Positions 43,269-52,053 of a stretch of 64,000 bases of DNA are shown piece by piece; positions within the stretch are counted from its first letter, which is position 1, and each line of letters opens with the position of its first letter. Origin of the DNA: Kofleriaceae bacterium. GTDB lineage: Bacteria; Myxococcota_A; Polyangia; Haliangiales; Haliangiaceae. The notes under the pieces were generated by a model, which saw nothing but the letters and a program-made list of their open reading frames with translations, ran no database searches and was not told the origin of the DNA. A program made the position numbers and the translations under genes. Where the stretch lies: the NCBI GenBank assembly GCA_025357755.1, contig JANXOP010000273.1, positions 1 to 64,000 on the forward strand, read 5' to 3'.

Positions 43269-44023
43269 CGTAGCCTCGGTTGGACCAGCGCCGCGTATTC
43301 GGCGCGCCGCCACGAGGGGAGCGCCGCGATCGCAGCCTCGGTCCAGTGATACGTCGACGCGAGCACATGAACCTGCGCGAGCAAGCCGGCACGCGCGTGG
43401 CGCAGCCGGGTCAGGGAGATCCGCTCGAGATCGATGATCTGCGAGAGCGCGGTGCCGCACGCGGGACACGCGCTGGTGACCTCGAGCTCGACGATCGGGT
43501 CGGCTTCGCCAAGCGCGCGGTCCGCGGCGACGAGCAACGCATCGGTGAGCTCGCCTTCGACGACGAGCGTCTCGAGCACCGCTCGCGCGACGTCCATCCT
43601 GTCGCCGAGCTGCGCCCACCGCAACTGGTCGCGGCCGGTCGGCAGGCGCAGTTCGACGCGCTCGCCGTTCGCCTCGGCGATCACGCGATCGCGCCTGCGC
43701 GATGCAACGAAGCTCGCGAGCTCCGCGGCCGAGAGCTCGATCACGGCGGTCTCGCCACACCGACACGCGAGGTGCGCCTCGACCGGTGCGGCGAGCGACA
43801 CCTCGCTGAGGGCGAGCAACAACAGAATTCGCGTCTGGACGCTCGCCGCCCACAGCTCGTCTTCGCGACCGCGCAGACAAGCGGCCAGCACGCGCGTCAC
43901 CACGATCGGTCGTGGCGCGTCGAAGTCGATCTCGAGATCAGCAACGTCGATGCCGTACGGGCGAACCCGTGCACCGGCGACGCTGCCGCTCGCGAGCGAC
44001 GTCAGGAAGGCGAGTGTGGTCAT
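43265..44023 (-). CDS. Zinc-binding tail assembly protein
   Basis: 252 aa. The middle has two Cys pairs, LACRCGETAV and SACPACGTAL, that likely bind one zinc. The C-terminal helical end (ARAGLLAQVHVLASTYHWTE, AAIAALPSWRRAEYAALV) resembles the T4 gp26/gp51-type small tail proteins encoded next to tail tube genes in eCIS and phages. The N-terminus (TTLAFLTSLASGSVAGARVR) is not typical. Probable role is baseplate or tube assembly. It lies 12 bases behind the tube gene. Confidence 0.65.
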   Translation of the reverse strand: MTTLAFLTSLASGSVAGARVRPYGIDVADLEIDFDAPRPIVVTRVLAACLRGREDELWAASVQTRILLLLALSEVSLAAPVEAHLACRCGETAVIELSAAELASFVASRRRDRVIAEANGERVELRLPTGRDQLRWAQLGDRMDVARAVLETLVVEGELTDALLVAADRALGEADPIVELEVTSACPACGTALSQIIDLERISLTRLRHARAGLLAQVHVLASTYHWTEAAIAALPSWRRAEYAALVQPRLR

Positions 44024-44035
44024 GGGTCGTATCGA

Positions 44036-44566
44036 TCAGTCGACGGCGACCGCAGCGACCGCATCGTCGTCACCAGGCTCGACCGTCGCGGGATCGCGTT
44101 CCCAGCCCTCGAGCTCGACCTTCAAGGTCTCGAGTGCGATGTGGTTGCCGTTCGCGTCGAGCTCGGGGAGCGCGGTGTATTCGCTGACCCAGCAACCGTG
44201 GAGGAAGTAGCGCATGACGACCTGGCCACGCTCGTTCAAGAACTCGAGCGTGAGCTCGCGCTTGAAGTTCGCGATGTTCGTGCTCGCGTCTCCCGACCAC
44301 GTGGCGACCATCTGCGCCCACTTCTCGAAGTCGCGATCCTGGGTGACGCCGCGTTCGAGCATGATCGCGTCGAACGTGCTGCGCCCCCACGATTTATGAT
44401 CGAAGCTGTTCTGACCGCCCGAGCGGTGCTTGACGACCTCCGTCGTCCGTTTCAGTGACCCGACCTTGCTGACGCCGAACAGCACCTTGTTGTTGCTGTC
44501 GACGATCCGGAACTTGAACGTCGGGTACGGGTTCTGTCGTGCGCTCTTCGTGAATCCATTCGCCAT
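44036..44566 (-). CDS. eCIS inner tube protein (gp19/Hcp-like)
   Basis: 176 aa. Typical T4 gp19-type tube protein: ARQNPYPTFKFRIVDSNNKV, LKRTTEVVKHRSGGQNSFDH, AIMLERGVTQDRDFEKWAQM, LTLEFLNERGQVVMRYFLHG, CWVSEYTALPELDANGNHIA. It stacks as hexameric rings inside the sheath. This is the only clear main tube gene in the operon; AFP/PVC clusters carry two or three tube paralogues. It lies 10 bases behind the sheath gene. Confidence 0.92.
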   Translation of the reverse strand: MANGFTKSARQNPYPTFKFRIVDSNNKVLFGVSKVGSLKRTTEVVKHRSGGQNSFDHKSWGRSTFDAIMLERGVTQDRDFEKWAQMVATWSGDASTNIANFKRELTLEFLNERGQVVMRYFLHGCWVSEYTALPELDANGNHIALETLKVELEGWERDPATVEPGDDDAVAAVAVD

Positions 44567-44576
44567 GATGATTCGC

Positions 44577-46445
44577 TCAGGTGAGATCGGGGATCTGTTG
44601 AATCTTGAGGACCACGAACTCGGCCGGCTTGAGCGGCGCGAATCCGACCTCGATGTTGACGACGCCGAGATTGCGATCGTTCGCGGTCGTGGTCTCGCCG
44701 TCGCACTTCACGAAGAACGCCTTGTCCGGCGTGCTTCCTTGAAACGCGCCCTGCCGGAACAGCCCGGTCATGAACGCACCGACGTTCTGCCGGATCTTCG
44801 CCCACAAGGGTTCGTCGTTCGGTTCGAACACCACCCACTTGGTGCCGCGAAACAGCGACTCCTCGATCATCAGCGCGAGCCGTCGGATCGGGATGTACTT
44901 CCACTCCGACGCTCGGGCATCGGCGCCGTACAGCGTACGCGCCCCCCACACCACCTGGCCATACACCGGGAAGTTACGCAGGCAATCGATGCCTTGCGGG
45001 TTCAGTGCACCGTTCTCTCCGTCGGAGAGCGGATAGTCGAGGTTCGCGACCCCGCGCATCACGGCGTCGATCCCTGCAGGTGCTTTCCACACGCCGCGAT
45101 CGGTATCGGTCTTCGCGTAGATGCCGGCGACCGTCCCGCTCGCGCCGATCGATCTGAGCTGGAAGTTGTTCGCCGGATCGGGAATCTCGATCCGCGGGAA
45201 GTAGATCGCGCTGTCGGCACTCGCGATCAATGATGCGTTGTCGCTGACCCATTGCTCGACCGCAGGCGGCGTCGTCACGGTGCTCGGTGGATCGATCAGA
45301 AAGAATGCGCGGCGCTGCTGGCAATACTCGAGCGCACGGCTGAAGCCATAGGTCATCTCGCCGGTCGTCATCTCGGAGAGTTGCGGCAGCGAGAGGATAT
45401 TGAAGAGATCCGCGCGATCGAGCGCGTAGAGGCCGGTGTGCAAGCTCGGATCGCCGATCAGGTCGTGGGCGCTCGGCTCGTCGGCATCGGTACCCGCGGT
45501 GGCGGTGGTGGCGCCGAGTGGAATCTCGAGCGCGCTCGGAGTGCCGGTGAGCTGGAGCTCGGCTCCCGTCGTCGTGATCGTGTTGCTCGCCTTGTAGCCA
45601 GGCGCGCGCTGATCGAGGCCGATCCACAACGCCCGGCCGATCAAGGTCACGGTGGCACGTGCCAGCGCAGAGCCGGAGGTCGCCGCTTTCTGCTGGAGCT
45701 GCGCCTCGACCAGGCCGCGCAACACGCGCAGATCCGTCGAGGTCTTCACGCTGGCGGGAACCGCGAGCGTCACCGATACGGCGGGTTCGGCGGCGTACTG
45801 CGCCGTGAAGATCTTGCCGTCGAAGTCGCCGATCCCCGTGATCACACCGAGCTGCGCACCGAGCGTGCCGGTGGGGGCTGGAAGTGCGGGCGAAGCCGAC
45901 ACGGCCGTGAGACGCACGAGCTGCGAGCTCGCGTTGACCACCGTCGAGAAGAACCGCGCGTTCGCGGGATCGTTCGACAACCCGACATAGCGCTCGGCCG
46001 CGATCGGCATGCCGACCGCGTCGTGGCTCGCGTAGCGTGCCACCGTGAGGTTGAACAGCTTCGTCGAGACCGCGGTGCCATCCATCACGGGTTCGATCGA
46101 GAGCCGGATCGCATTGCCCCACGCGCCCGCGTTGGCGGCGGTCGCCGTGAACGACCCCGCGACGACGAAGCTCGCGGTCGTTGCATCCGGAGCGACGCGC
46201 ACGACCCACGCACTCGGACCGCCATTGAGGAAGAACTGTGCGATCTGATAGCTCGCCGGACTGTTCGCCGAGATGCCGCCGTAGAGGCGATCGAAGTCGG
46301 CCATGCCAAAGATCTGGACGGCGGTGTCGACCTCACCCGTCGCGAATCGATCGACGAACGCAGCGATCGACGTGGACACCGTCGAGATCGGACGCACGGA
46401 GCTCGGAACCTCCGTGACGTAAACGCCTGGATACGTGAGTTGCAC
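44577..46445 (-). CDS. eCIS contractile tail sheath
   Basis: 622 aa from a GTG at 46445. N-terminus YPGVYVTEVPSSVRPISTVS and IAAFVDRFATGEVDTAVQIF plus SYQIAQFFLNGGPSAWVVRV is the hallmark of contractile sheath proteins. The C-terminal domain is conserved too: LSDGENGALNPQGIDCLRNF, WGARTLYGADARASEWKYIP, RRLALMIEESLFRGTKWVVF. This subunit forms the contracting outer tube that drives the spike. There is a single sheath gene, not the several found in AFP/PVC. First gene of the operon. Confidence 0.95.
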   Translation of the reverse strand: MQLTYPGVYVTEVPSSVRPISTVSTSIAAFVDRFATGEVDTAVQIFGMADFDRLYGGISANSPASYQIAQFFLNGGPSAWVVRVAPDATTASFVVAGSFTATAANAGAWGNAIRLSIEPVMDGTAVSTKLFNLTVARYASHDAVGMPIAAERYVGLSNDPANARFFSTVVNASSQLVRLTAVSASPALPAPTGTLGAQLGVITGIGDFDGKIFTAQYAAEPAVSVTLAVPASVKTSTDLRVLRGLVEAQLQQKAATSGSALARATVTLIGRALWIGLDQRAPGYKASNTITTTGAELQLTGTPSALEIPLGATTATAGTDADEPSAHDLIGDPSLHTGLYALDRADLFNILSLPQLSEMTTGEMTYGFSRALEYCQQRRAFFLIDPPSTVTTPPAVEQWVSDNASLIASADSAIYFPRIEIPDPANNFQLRSIGASGTVAGIYAKTDTDRGVWKAPAGIDAVMRGVANLDYPLSDGENGALNPQGIDCLRNFPVYGQVVWGARTLYGADARASEWKYIPIRRLALMIEESLFRGTKWVVFEPNDEPLWAKIRQNVGAFMTGLFRQGAFQGSTPDKAFFVKCDGETTTANDRNLGVVNIEVGFAPLKPAEFVVLKIQQIPDLT

Positions 46446-46621
46446 GCGAGCACCCTGTCTTGGGAACGATAGAAGTCACACCCGCTGCAGGGACCGACGC
46501 CTCATTCCCTGAAGGCGTCCACGCATCCTCTGCAGCGCGGGAACTACATCACTGCGCGCGGCGATCGTCGACACGCAGGTGCCGCGATCCGCGGGGGTGC
46601 CTCAAAATGCTCCACCCCCCA
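46446..46621. promoter_or_regulatory. Upstream region of the eCIS operon
   Basis: 176 bases between the Imm49-like gene and the sheath start; the operon promoter should lie here or further upstream. No sigma-54 (GG-N10-GC) or strong -10/-35 pair stands out. The minus strand carries tggagcatttt (46604-46614), also found upstream of the toxin gene (51996-52006). Confidence 0.4.
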
Positions 46622-47908
46622 CTACAGGGCGAACTGGCGGATCTCGATATCGCCGAGGTCGCCGGCGTCGTCGATCGGCTGGCGAACCTCGAAGTAACGC
46701 AGCCTACCGGCGGCCAGCGCGGTGGCGATCACTTGCGCGACATCCGGACGCCGCTTTCGCATGTTCGCGATCATCAGCTCGGCATAGGGCCGCGTCCCTA
46801 CTTCGACCACGCCACCGCCGAGGCCGTGCGCGGCATCGGGCTCTTCGTCCGCCGCCTGCGTGTCGATCAGCACCACGTCATCGCCATGCACGTAGATGTG
46901 ATCGAAGCCCGCGAGCGGGATGTACTCGATCTCGACCCGTCGATAGCCGTGCGGCTCCAGGTCGAGCCGCGCAAATGCCTCGCCAGCCAGGAGCGCGAGT
47001 GCACGCGTCTGCGCCGCGACGTCCGCCTCCGCGATCATCAGCGGCGTGGCTCCGGCGCGAAGGCTTGGCTCCGGTACCAGCTCGCGCTCGACGAGCGCGC
47101 GCGGCAGGTACGGCGATTCGATCTCGACGGGGACGCCGCGATCGTGGGCGACGCAAACCAGCGCGAGATGCCTGAGCGCGACCCAGCCTTCCGCGGCGAG
47201 ATACTCGTCGCCCTTGGTCCAGTGCTTCGCGTGCGCGGTCAGCGCGCGAAACAGCGCGTCGTTGAACGGCCCTGTCCGTTCTGTCGCCAGTGCCTCGATC
47301 GCGTCGAACAGTGCCGCATCGATGTCCGCTGCCGAGCGCATGGCTACCGTGCGTTGCTTCCACAGGTCGCGGCCGCGCGCGACCGCCGCGCAGCAGCGGT
47401 CGCGATCGTCGACCAACGCGAAGAACGCGTCTTTCAGTGCATAATTGTAGTCGTCCACCTGAACGGTCGGGTTCCGGAACCGATCGTCGGGTACGGCCCG
47501 CATGCCATCGATCGTCGGTTGATCGCGTCCCACGAGCGCCGCGCACCACGCATCCGTCCACTCGGGGATCGAGCCGAGCTCGGTGCGATCCTCGCGCAGC
47601 ACCGGAACGCGCGTGTCGCCAAGCGGCACCTCTACGATCTCACCGATCGACGCAGCGACGACGAGCGCCGAGCCGTACGCGGCTCGCGACTGGAGCTGCA
47701 CGCAGTCGAAAAGGAGCTGACTCGCCGGTGCAAACCACGACGCCATACCTAGCAGGTACCGCGCTCGATCGACGAATCCGTACAGCATGCGCTGCGAAAA
47801 CGGGCGGACTGCGAGCGTTGCCTTCAGGTCCTCCACATACGTGGGAAAGAAGTCGCGCTTGGGAACGAGCATGTCCCCCAGATCACGTCGCAAAACAGAG
47901 CGATTCAT
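46622..47908 (-). CDS. Immunity-49-like protein (tentative)
   Basis: 428 aa from ATG 47908. Mainly helical. The first 100 residues (FSQRMLYGFVDRARYLLGMA, AAYGSALVVAASIGEIVEVP) and the repeat-like middle (DDYNYALKDAFFALVDDRDR, WVALRHLALVCVAHDRGVPV, LIDTQAADEEPDAA) recall the Imm49 type of polymorphic-toxin immunity proteins, but the match is by eye only. It sits in the toxin/immunity part of the locus, 42 bases after the immunity gene. Its start overlaps, as ATGA, the stop of a short open frame that could be the tail of a displaced toxin. No signal peptide. Confidence 0.55.
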   Translation of the reverse strand: MNRSVLRRDLGDMLVPKRDFFPTYVEDLKATLAVRPFSQRMLYGFVDRARYLLGMASWFAPASQLLFDCVQLQSRAAYGSALVVAASIGEIVEVPLGDTRVPVLREDRTELGSIPEWTDAWCAALVGRDQPTIDGMRAVPDDRFRNPTVQVDDYNYALKDAFFALVDDRDRCCAAVARGRDLWKQRTVAMRSAADIDAALFDAIEALATERTGPFNDALFRALTAHAKHWTKGDEYLAAEGWVALRHLALVCVAHDRGVPVEIESPYLPRALVERELVPEPSLRAGATPLMIAEADVAAQTRALALLAGEAFARLDLEPHGYRRVEIEYIPLAGFDHIYVHGDDVVLIDTQAADEEPDAAHGLGGGVVEVGTRPYAELMIANMRKRRPDVAQVIATALAAGRLRYFEVRQPIDDAGDLGDIEIRQFAL

Positions 47909-47950
47909 AGCTTGAGCTCCATGATCTCGATGGCGCTGAACTCGCGCGCA
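47909..47950 (-). other. Short open tail before the Imm49-like gene
   Basis: In the frame whose TGA overlaps the next ATG, the bases between the immunity stop and the Imm49-like start read AREFSAIEIMELKL-stop. The overlap (ATGA) and the amino-acid composition look like the end of a former upstream gene, but only 14 codons are visible. Confidence 0.35.
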
Positions 47951-48439
47951 TCAGATTCCTGGCTTGCTCCAGCGGAGCACGAGCTGCAGGTTCGAGTCGA
48001 ACACGCCTTCGTGCGCGAAGATCAGGCCGTTACAAATCTCGGCAACGTATCCTTCCGTCGCGTCTAGCATTTCCCACACATCGTCGGGAAGGTCGTCAGG
48101 CAGCTCCAAGATCAAGCCGTGCGCCGCTGCTGAAAGACGTCCCGAGAGCGAGGCGCGTAGCGATGACGCCGACTCGTCATCGAGCTTCTCGCGAAGCTCC
48201 GCGATGACCACTTGTAGCTCGTCCTTGTCGCCGATCTGTTCGACCGTGATCGGTTCTGCGTCGGGTCGATAGTGAAGCTCGAAGGCGCTCCAGTGAGTGT
48301 CCCCCTTGTTGTCCTCGCGGAGCTCGGGCTCGAAACGTGCGGGATTGTCGAGAAAGCCCATATGACCCATCTGATCGACAATCTGACCGTACGCGATTGG
48401 GGTCGACTCAGCGCAAATCAGATAGATACGATTCGCCAT
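47951..48439 (-). CDS. Probable immunity protein for the DUF4157 toxin
   Basis: 162 aa from ATG 48439; the frame also has a TTG three bases upstream. Its start overlaps the toxin stop (TGATG), the usual coupling of toxin and antidote. The sequence begins MANRIYLICAESTPIAYGQI, is acidic and has no signal peptide or membrane segment. It is about 85% identical to the copy at 26318-26806. Identity as an immunity protein is inferred from position and from the toxin-tip relic at the other copy. Family name unknown. Confidence 0.85.
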   Translation of the reverse strand: MANRIYLICAESTPIAYGQIVDQMGHMGFLDNPARFEPELREDNKGDTHWSAFELHYRPDAEPITVEQIGDKDELQVVIAELREKLDDESASSLRASLSGRLSAAAHGLILELPDDLPDDVWEMLDATEGYVAEICNGLIFAHEGVFDSNLQLVLRWSKPGI

Positions 48440-51400
48440 CAATTTGCCTTTCTCGTATCGACGACGTCGGGGTAGTCACCGAACTCGTAGCGGATCCGTC
48501 GGGATGGATCTGCCTTGTCCCAGAACTCTAACGAGTCGCCTTTCTTGAGCGCCGCGATCTCTGTCTTGAGCTTGTCGCGATAACCAGCATTGGGCAGGCC
48601 ATTCTTGTTTATCTTGTCGACTTCCAAATAGTCGGTGCCGCCCGTCGAGTTGAGCTTAACGCCGTCGACCATGTTCTTTTCCACGCGTTGCAACTTCTGG
48701 CTCCATCGCGTGCCCAACTGAGTGGTCTCCGTATTCTCGAATCCTGCAGCTTTCGCGGGCCCTTCTCTAACTCCTTTTTGAGCTTTACCACCCCCTCGAC
48801 CCGGCCGTGCGTCGGGTGTGGCTGCCGTTTTCGCGTGGGGCCCGTAACCTTCGGGTGTCAGGATCTCGTGTGCCTGCTTGCCGCTCTCATATTGATCTCG
48901 CGCGTATCTGCGATATCTCCAGTCAGCCATCTCTGCCGGCGTTGCGTTCGAGGTTGGACGTTGGCCTGCTGGGGCTGGCGGCCATTCGCCCGTGTACCCG
49001 TGCTTCGGGCTGATGGGCTGAGGCGTAGGATCGACTCTAGGCTCGACGACGACCTCGCCCACTGCCTTTGAGGGCACGGGAACACCATTCACGTCACCGC
49101 GCGACATCGGCGCTATCACCGGAGCCGCGGCTGGCTTCACGGCGGCCTCGAGCTCGGCGACGGAGTTGACGGTTCCGGACTTGAGAGCCGCATTGACCTC
49201 CGACGGATGGTCGAGCGCGAGCGCGACGACCTCCTTCAAGTCGGGGTCAGGCATCTTCGCGACGGTCTCGAGGGCGCCTTCGTCGAGAATATTGAGCGCG
49301 CTGCGTTCCACGGCGCCAAGGGCGCGCGCGCGTTGTTGCAGCGCGGCTGGTAGTGGATGACTCTTCGAGACGCTGAGGATCCCGACCTGCAGCGTGATCT
49401 GTTTCAACAGGCCTGCGATTCGCTCGACCTTCTCTTCATCGCCGAGTCGCGGATCGCTCGCGATCTGCTCGATCTGAGCGATCGACTCGACGGTGATCAC
49501 GATCGCGGTCGACTGGACGAGCTTGGTCTCGGTCCACTGCACGAACCTTCGCCCGGCCAAGCTCGTCACGACTTCGGCAGCGCTCGCGCCTTTGGCCGCC
49601 GCGAGCGCTCTCTGATATCCCGAGTAAGCCTGGCCCGCGCCAATCACCGACACGGCGAACCCCGCGACGTCGACGAAGTACCCGAGGACGTCCGCATCAC
49701 CAGTCTTGACCCGATCGGCAATGCTGACTGCGCTCGCAGCCGCGCCCGTGCCAGCCGCGGCACTGAAGAACAACATCGCGAGCGGCTCGGCCCCGAACAG
49801 GGCCGCCGTGAAGCCCGCAACCGTCCATCCGATCGACGCGAGGCCGAGCCAGTCGGCCAGGCTGCGCAGCCAGCTCTTCTTCCCACCTGCGAATGCCAGA
49901 TCGCTCGTGTGACCTGGCAAGAGCGAGGTCATGAGATGCAGTCGTCCGCGCGGATAGCGCTCTTGCGCGTCGGACCTGAACTGATCGATCGCTTGGTCGA
50001 TCGTGCTGCCCGAGAAGTCATGCACCTCGGGTGACTTACCCTTGCTCGCGTCAGGCGTGAGGTCGAGCACGCGCCACGTCCCGGGCTCGGTCGTGCTCTC
50101 ACCGACGAAGACGTTGAGCGGCATCGCTTCGCCGGTGGAGCCGTTGACGAACGCGCCGGGCAGTCGCAGCGGCGACTTCAGCTGTTTGAACTGGGTCTCG
50201 GCGTCTCCGAGATACGCCAGCCATTGCTTCGCGACGTCCATCCGATCGTCCGAGAGGACGCTCTGGCGATACCTCGCCGTTGCCATCTGATGGCCCGCTG
50301 CGTCGAGGATCTCGCACGTGTAGTCATAGATTCCTGGGCTGTAGGAATGATTGGAGACCTGGAGCTCGGGCAACGTCGAGGTACCCAGCTCGGTCCAGAG
50401 ATGCTGGTTCCCCGGATCGCTGTAGATCGGTGCGCCTTTGTTCGACCGTGTCCACCGAAAGCTCGCGGCTCCGGCCGGCACGTTCTGTACTCGATACGTG
50501 AACGTCCGATCTTTCGTGCCGACCGGATTCGGTCCATCGGTCTTGAGGTACGGGCCGGCGGAGTACTGCGTCGCGAGCGCCCCGAACTGCGACTCGAGCC
50601 GATCGGCGAGCGCGAGCCGCAGTCGCAGATACGCCGTCGCACCGCCGAGATCGCTGTTCGGACCGGCCTGACTCTTGGCCGCCTCCTCGGCATACGCAGC
50701 CGGCTCTTCCACCGTCACGCGTCGATATGTACTGAAGCCCTCATCGCGGTGCCCGTCGCGATGGCCGCCGGCCCAGACGACCCAGGTCCCGGCCGAGTCG
50801 AGCTCGACCTCGTGTGCCTGCGAGTACTGGCGCGTCGTCGTCTTGTTCTGGTCGCCGAGCTTCGATGCGAACATCGTCGCGATCGAAGCGAAGCGCGTCG
50901 GATCCGGAACCTGCATCTCGAGCTTTATCTTCTGCCCGACGACCGCGAACCACTCGCCGTTGCGTCGCTGCATCGGTGGATCGGTCTTGAACGTCACGAC
51001 GTCCGACTCGTCGCTCGCTCCAGTATCTTCCCGGCCCAGCTGAGACAGTTCGGCCGCGGCGTCGTTGCGACATCGCTGCAGGTGCAGTCCTGCGACGGGG
51101 GCAACAGCACGTGCGGGTGTGGTTACGAGTCCCCATAATCGCCCGAGCCAGCTCGTTGCCGCGTGATCTGCGCCACGTTCGAGTGTCGAAGGACCGCTCG
51201 CCGTCTTCGAGGAGTCCTGTTGCCGTGTATGCGCGAGCTCGTGCGCGAGGAGCGCGTCGCCGCGCGTGGTTCCGGGTGCATATTGCCCGGCGTTGAAGGC
51301 AACGTGGTTTCCGATCGCGATCGCATGTGCACCTTCTTCGGCACTCGCCATGGCGCCGCGTGCATCGCGGTGAATGCGGGTTCGCGACAGATCGATACCC

Positions 51401-51936
51401 ATGGCCCCTTCGAACCGCGTCCGGGTTGCGGAGTCGAGCGGTTCTCCAGGCCCCAACTCCGCGAGTTGCGACTGCACCTCTGGTAGATCGATCGCCGGTG
51501 CGTCGACCTCGCCGGTCGCTCTCCAGCGCGCGACAGCGGTGCGAACCCGTGCGACTGCGGGTTCGATGTACCCGTCGAGCGTGGTTGCACCCGCAGCAGA
51601 CGGCGCATATTTGAAGAGCGCGCGCTCGACCTCTCCCGCGCCCCGGGCCTCGTAGTACGCGAACCAGTACTCCAGGTAGGGGCACTGCTCCGCGGTCCAG
51701 TCCGTCCCCGCAAGCTCGGTATTCACCGCCTGCGTGACCGCACTACGCAAGCTGCCGAGGAACGTGGCTTTGGCGGAATCGTGCAACAGGTGCGTCGGCC
51801 CAGCGGCCTCGGCCTCCGGCGTGACTGGTCGCGTTGCGAGGTGCGAGAGCTCTGGAACCTGCGGCTCGACGCGACGCTGGGGCTCGGTGCTCGGTGCCGG
51901 CGCTACCGCGTTCGTCGGCCGGGCATGCGTCTTCAC
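48439..51936 (-). CDS. DUF4157 eCIS effector with C-terminal polymorphic toxin tip
   Basis: 1165 aa from a GTG at 51936. Residues 1-55 are flexible. Residues of about 55-150 form a helical region (CPYLEYWFAYYEARGAGEVE). A DUF4157 domain follows (about 160-245: GEPLDSATRTRFEGAMG then HVAFNAGQYAPGTTRGDALL) with the zinc-peptidase motif HELAH (232-236). DUF4157 marks proteins loaded into eCIS particles. The middle part has beta domains (about 300-650) and Gly/Ala-rich hydrophobic helices (about 700-800) that could cross a target membrane. The last about 120 residues, after a Gly/Lys linker (RPGRGGGKAQKG), form the toxin tip: basic, with GGTDYLEVDKINKNG and SLEFWDKADPSRRIRYEF. No toxin family is certain; a nuclease is possible. 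Third-position GC drops in the tip. Confidence 0.85.
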   Translation of the reverse strand: MKTHARPTNAVAPAPSTEPQRRVEPQVPELSHLATRPVTPEAEAAGPTHLLHDSAKATFLGSLRSAVTQAVNTELAGTDWTAEQCPYLEYWFAYYEARGAGEVERALFKYAPSAAGATTLDGYIEPAVARVRTAVARWRATGEVDAPAIDLPEVQSQLAELGPGEPLDSATRTRFEGAMGIDLSRTRIHRDARGAMASAEEGAHAIAIGNHVAFNAGQYAPGTTRGDALLAHELAHTRQQDSSKTASGPSTLERGADHAATSWLGRLWGLVTTPARAVAPVAGLHLQRCRNDAAAELSQLGREDTGASDESDVVTFKTDPPMQRRNGEWFAVVGQKIKLEMQVPDPTRFASIATMFASKLGDQNKTTTRQYSQAHEVELDSAGTWVVWAGGHRDGHRDEGFSTYRRVTVEEPAAYAEEAAKSQAGPNSDLGGATAYLRLRLALADRLESQFGALATQYSAGPYLKTDGPNPVGTKDRTFTYRVQNVPAGAASFRWTRSNKGAPIYSDPGNQHLWTELGTSTLPELQVSNHSYSPGIYDYTCEILDAAGHQMATARYRQSVLSDDRMDVAKQWLAYLGDAETQFKQLKSPLRLPGAFVNGSTGEAMPLNVFVGESTTEPGTWRVLDLTPDASKGKSPEVHDFSGSTIDQAIDQFRSDAQERYPRGRLHLMTSLLPGHTSDLAFAGGKKSWLRSLADWLGLASIGWTVAGFTAALFGAEPLAMLFFSAAAGTGAAASAVSIADRVKTGDADVLGYFVDVAGFAVSVIGAGQAYSGYQRALAAAKGASAAEVVTSLAGRRFVQWTETKLVQSTAIVITVESIAQIEQIASDPRLGDEEKVERIAGLLKQITLQVGILSVSKSHPLPAALQQRARALGAVERSALNILDEGALETVAKMPDPDLKEVVALALDHPSEVNAALKSGTVNSVAELEAAVKPAAAPVIAPMSRGDVNGVPVPSKAVGEVVVEPRVDPTPQPISPKHGYTGEWPPAPAGQRPTSNATPAEMADWRYRRYARDQYESGKQAHEILTPEGYGPHAKTAATPDARPGRGGGKAQKGVREGPAKAAGFENTETTQLGTRWSQKLQRVEKNMVDGVKLNSTGGTDYLEVDKINKNGLPNAGYRDKLKTEIAALKKGDSLEFWDKADPSRRIRYEFGDYPDVVDTRKAN

Positions 51937-52053
51937 CGGGCGCGAGGCTACGGCCCGGCGAGCGCGATCCGCAAGCCGAGGTCGCCGACTGCCCTAAAAT
52001 GCTCCAGGTGCCGCGAGCTGATCGAACGCCGAAGAGATGCGACGCTGGTGCAC
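51937..52053. promoter_or_regulatory. Divergent promoter region between toxin and ATPase genes
   Basis: 117 bases separate the minus-strand effector start from the plus-strand ATPase start. A longer plus frame runs through here from 51781 but is the antisense shadow of the toxin gene. The motif aaaatgctcca (51996-52006) also occurs upstream of the sheath gene (46604-46614), in the same orientation relative to the minus-strand genes. Confidence 0.4.

Noticed and set aside
34222-43349. Long plus-strand frames opposite the baseplate genes
   Set aside because: The minus-strand frames carry gp6, gp25, gpV, gpD and LysM signatures with start/stop overlaps; the plus frames do not.
44430-47752. Plus-strand frames of 267-430 codons opposite tube, sheath and Imm49-like genes
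   Set aside because: Arg/His/Asp-rich composition and no motifs, whereas the opposite strand encodes typical sheath and tube sequence.
51781-52053. Upstream extension of the second ATPase
   Set aside because: The extension overlaps the start of the effector on the other strand and is Arg/Gly-rich; ATG 52054 begins the family-like N-terminus.
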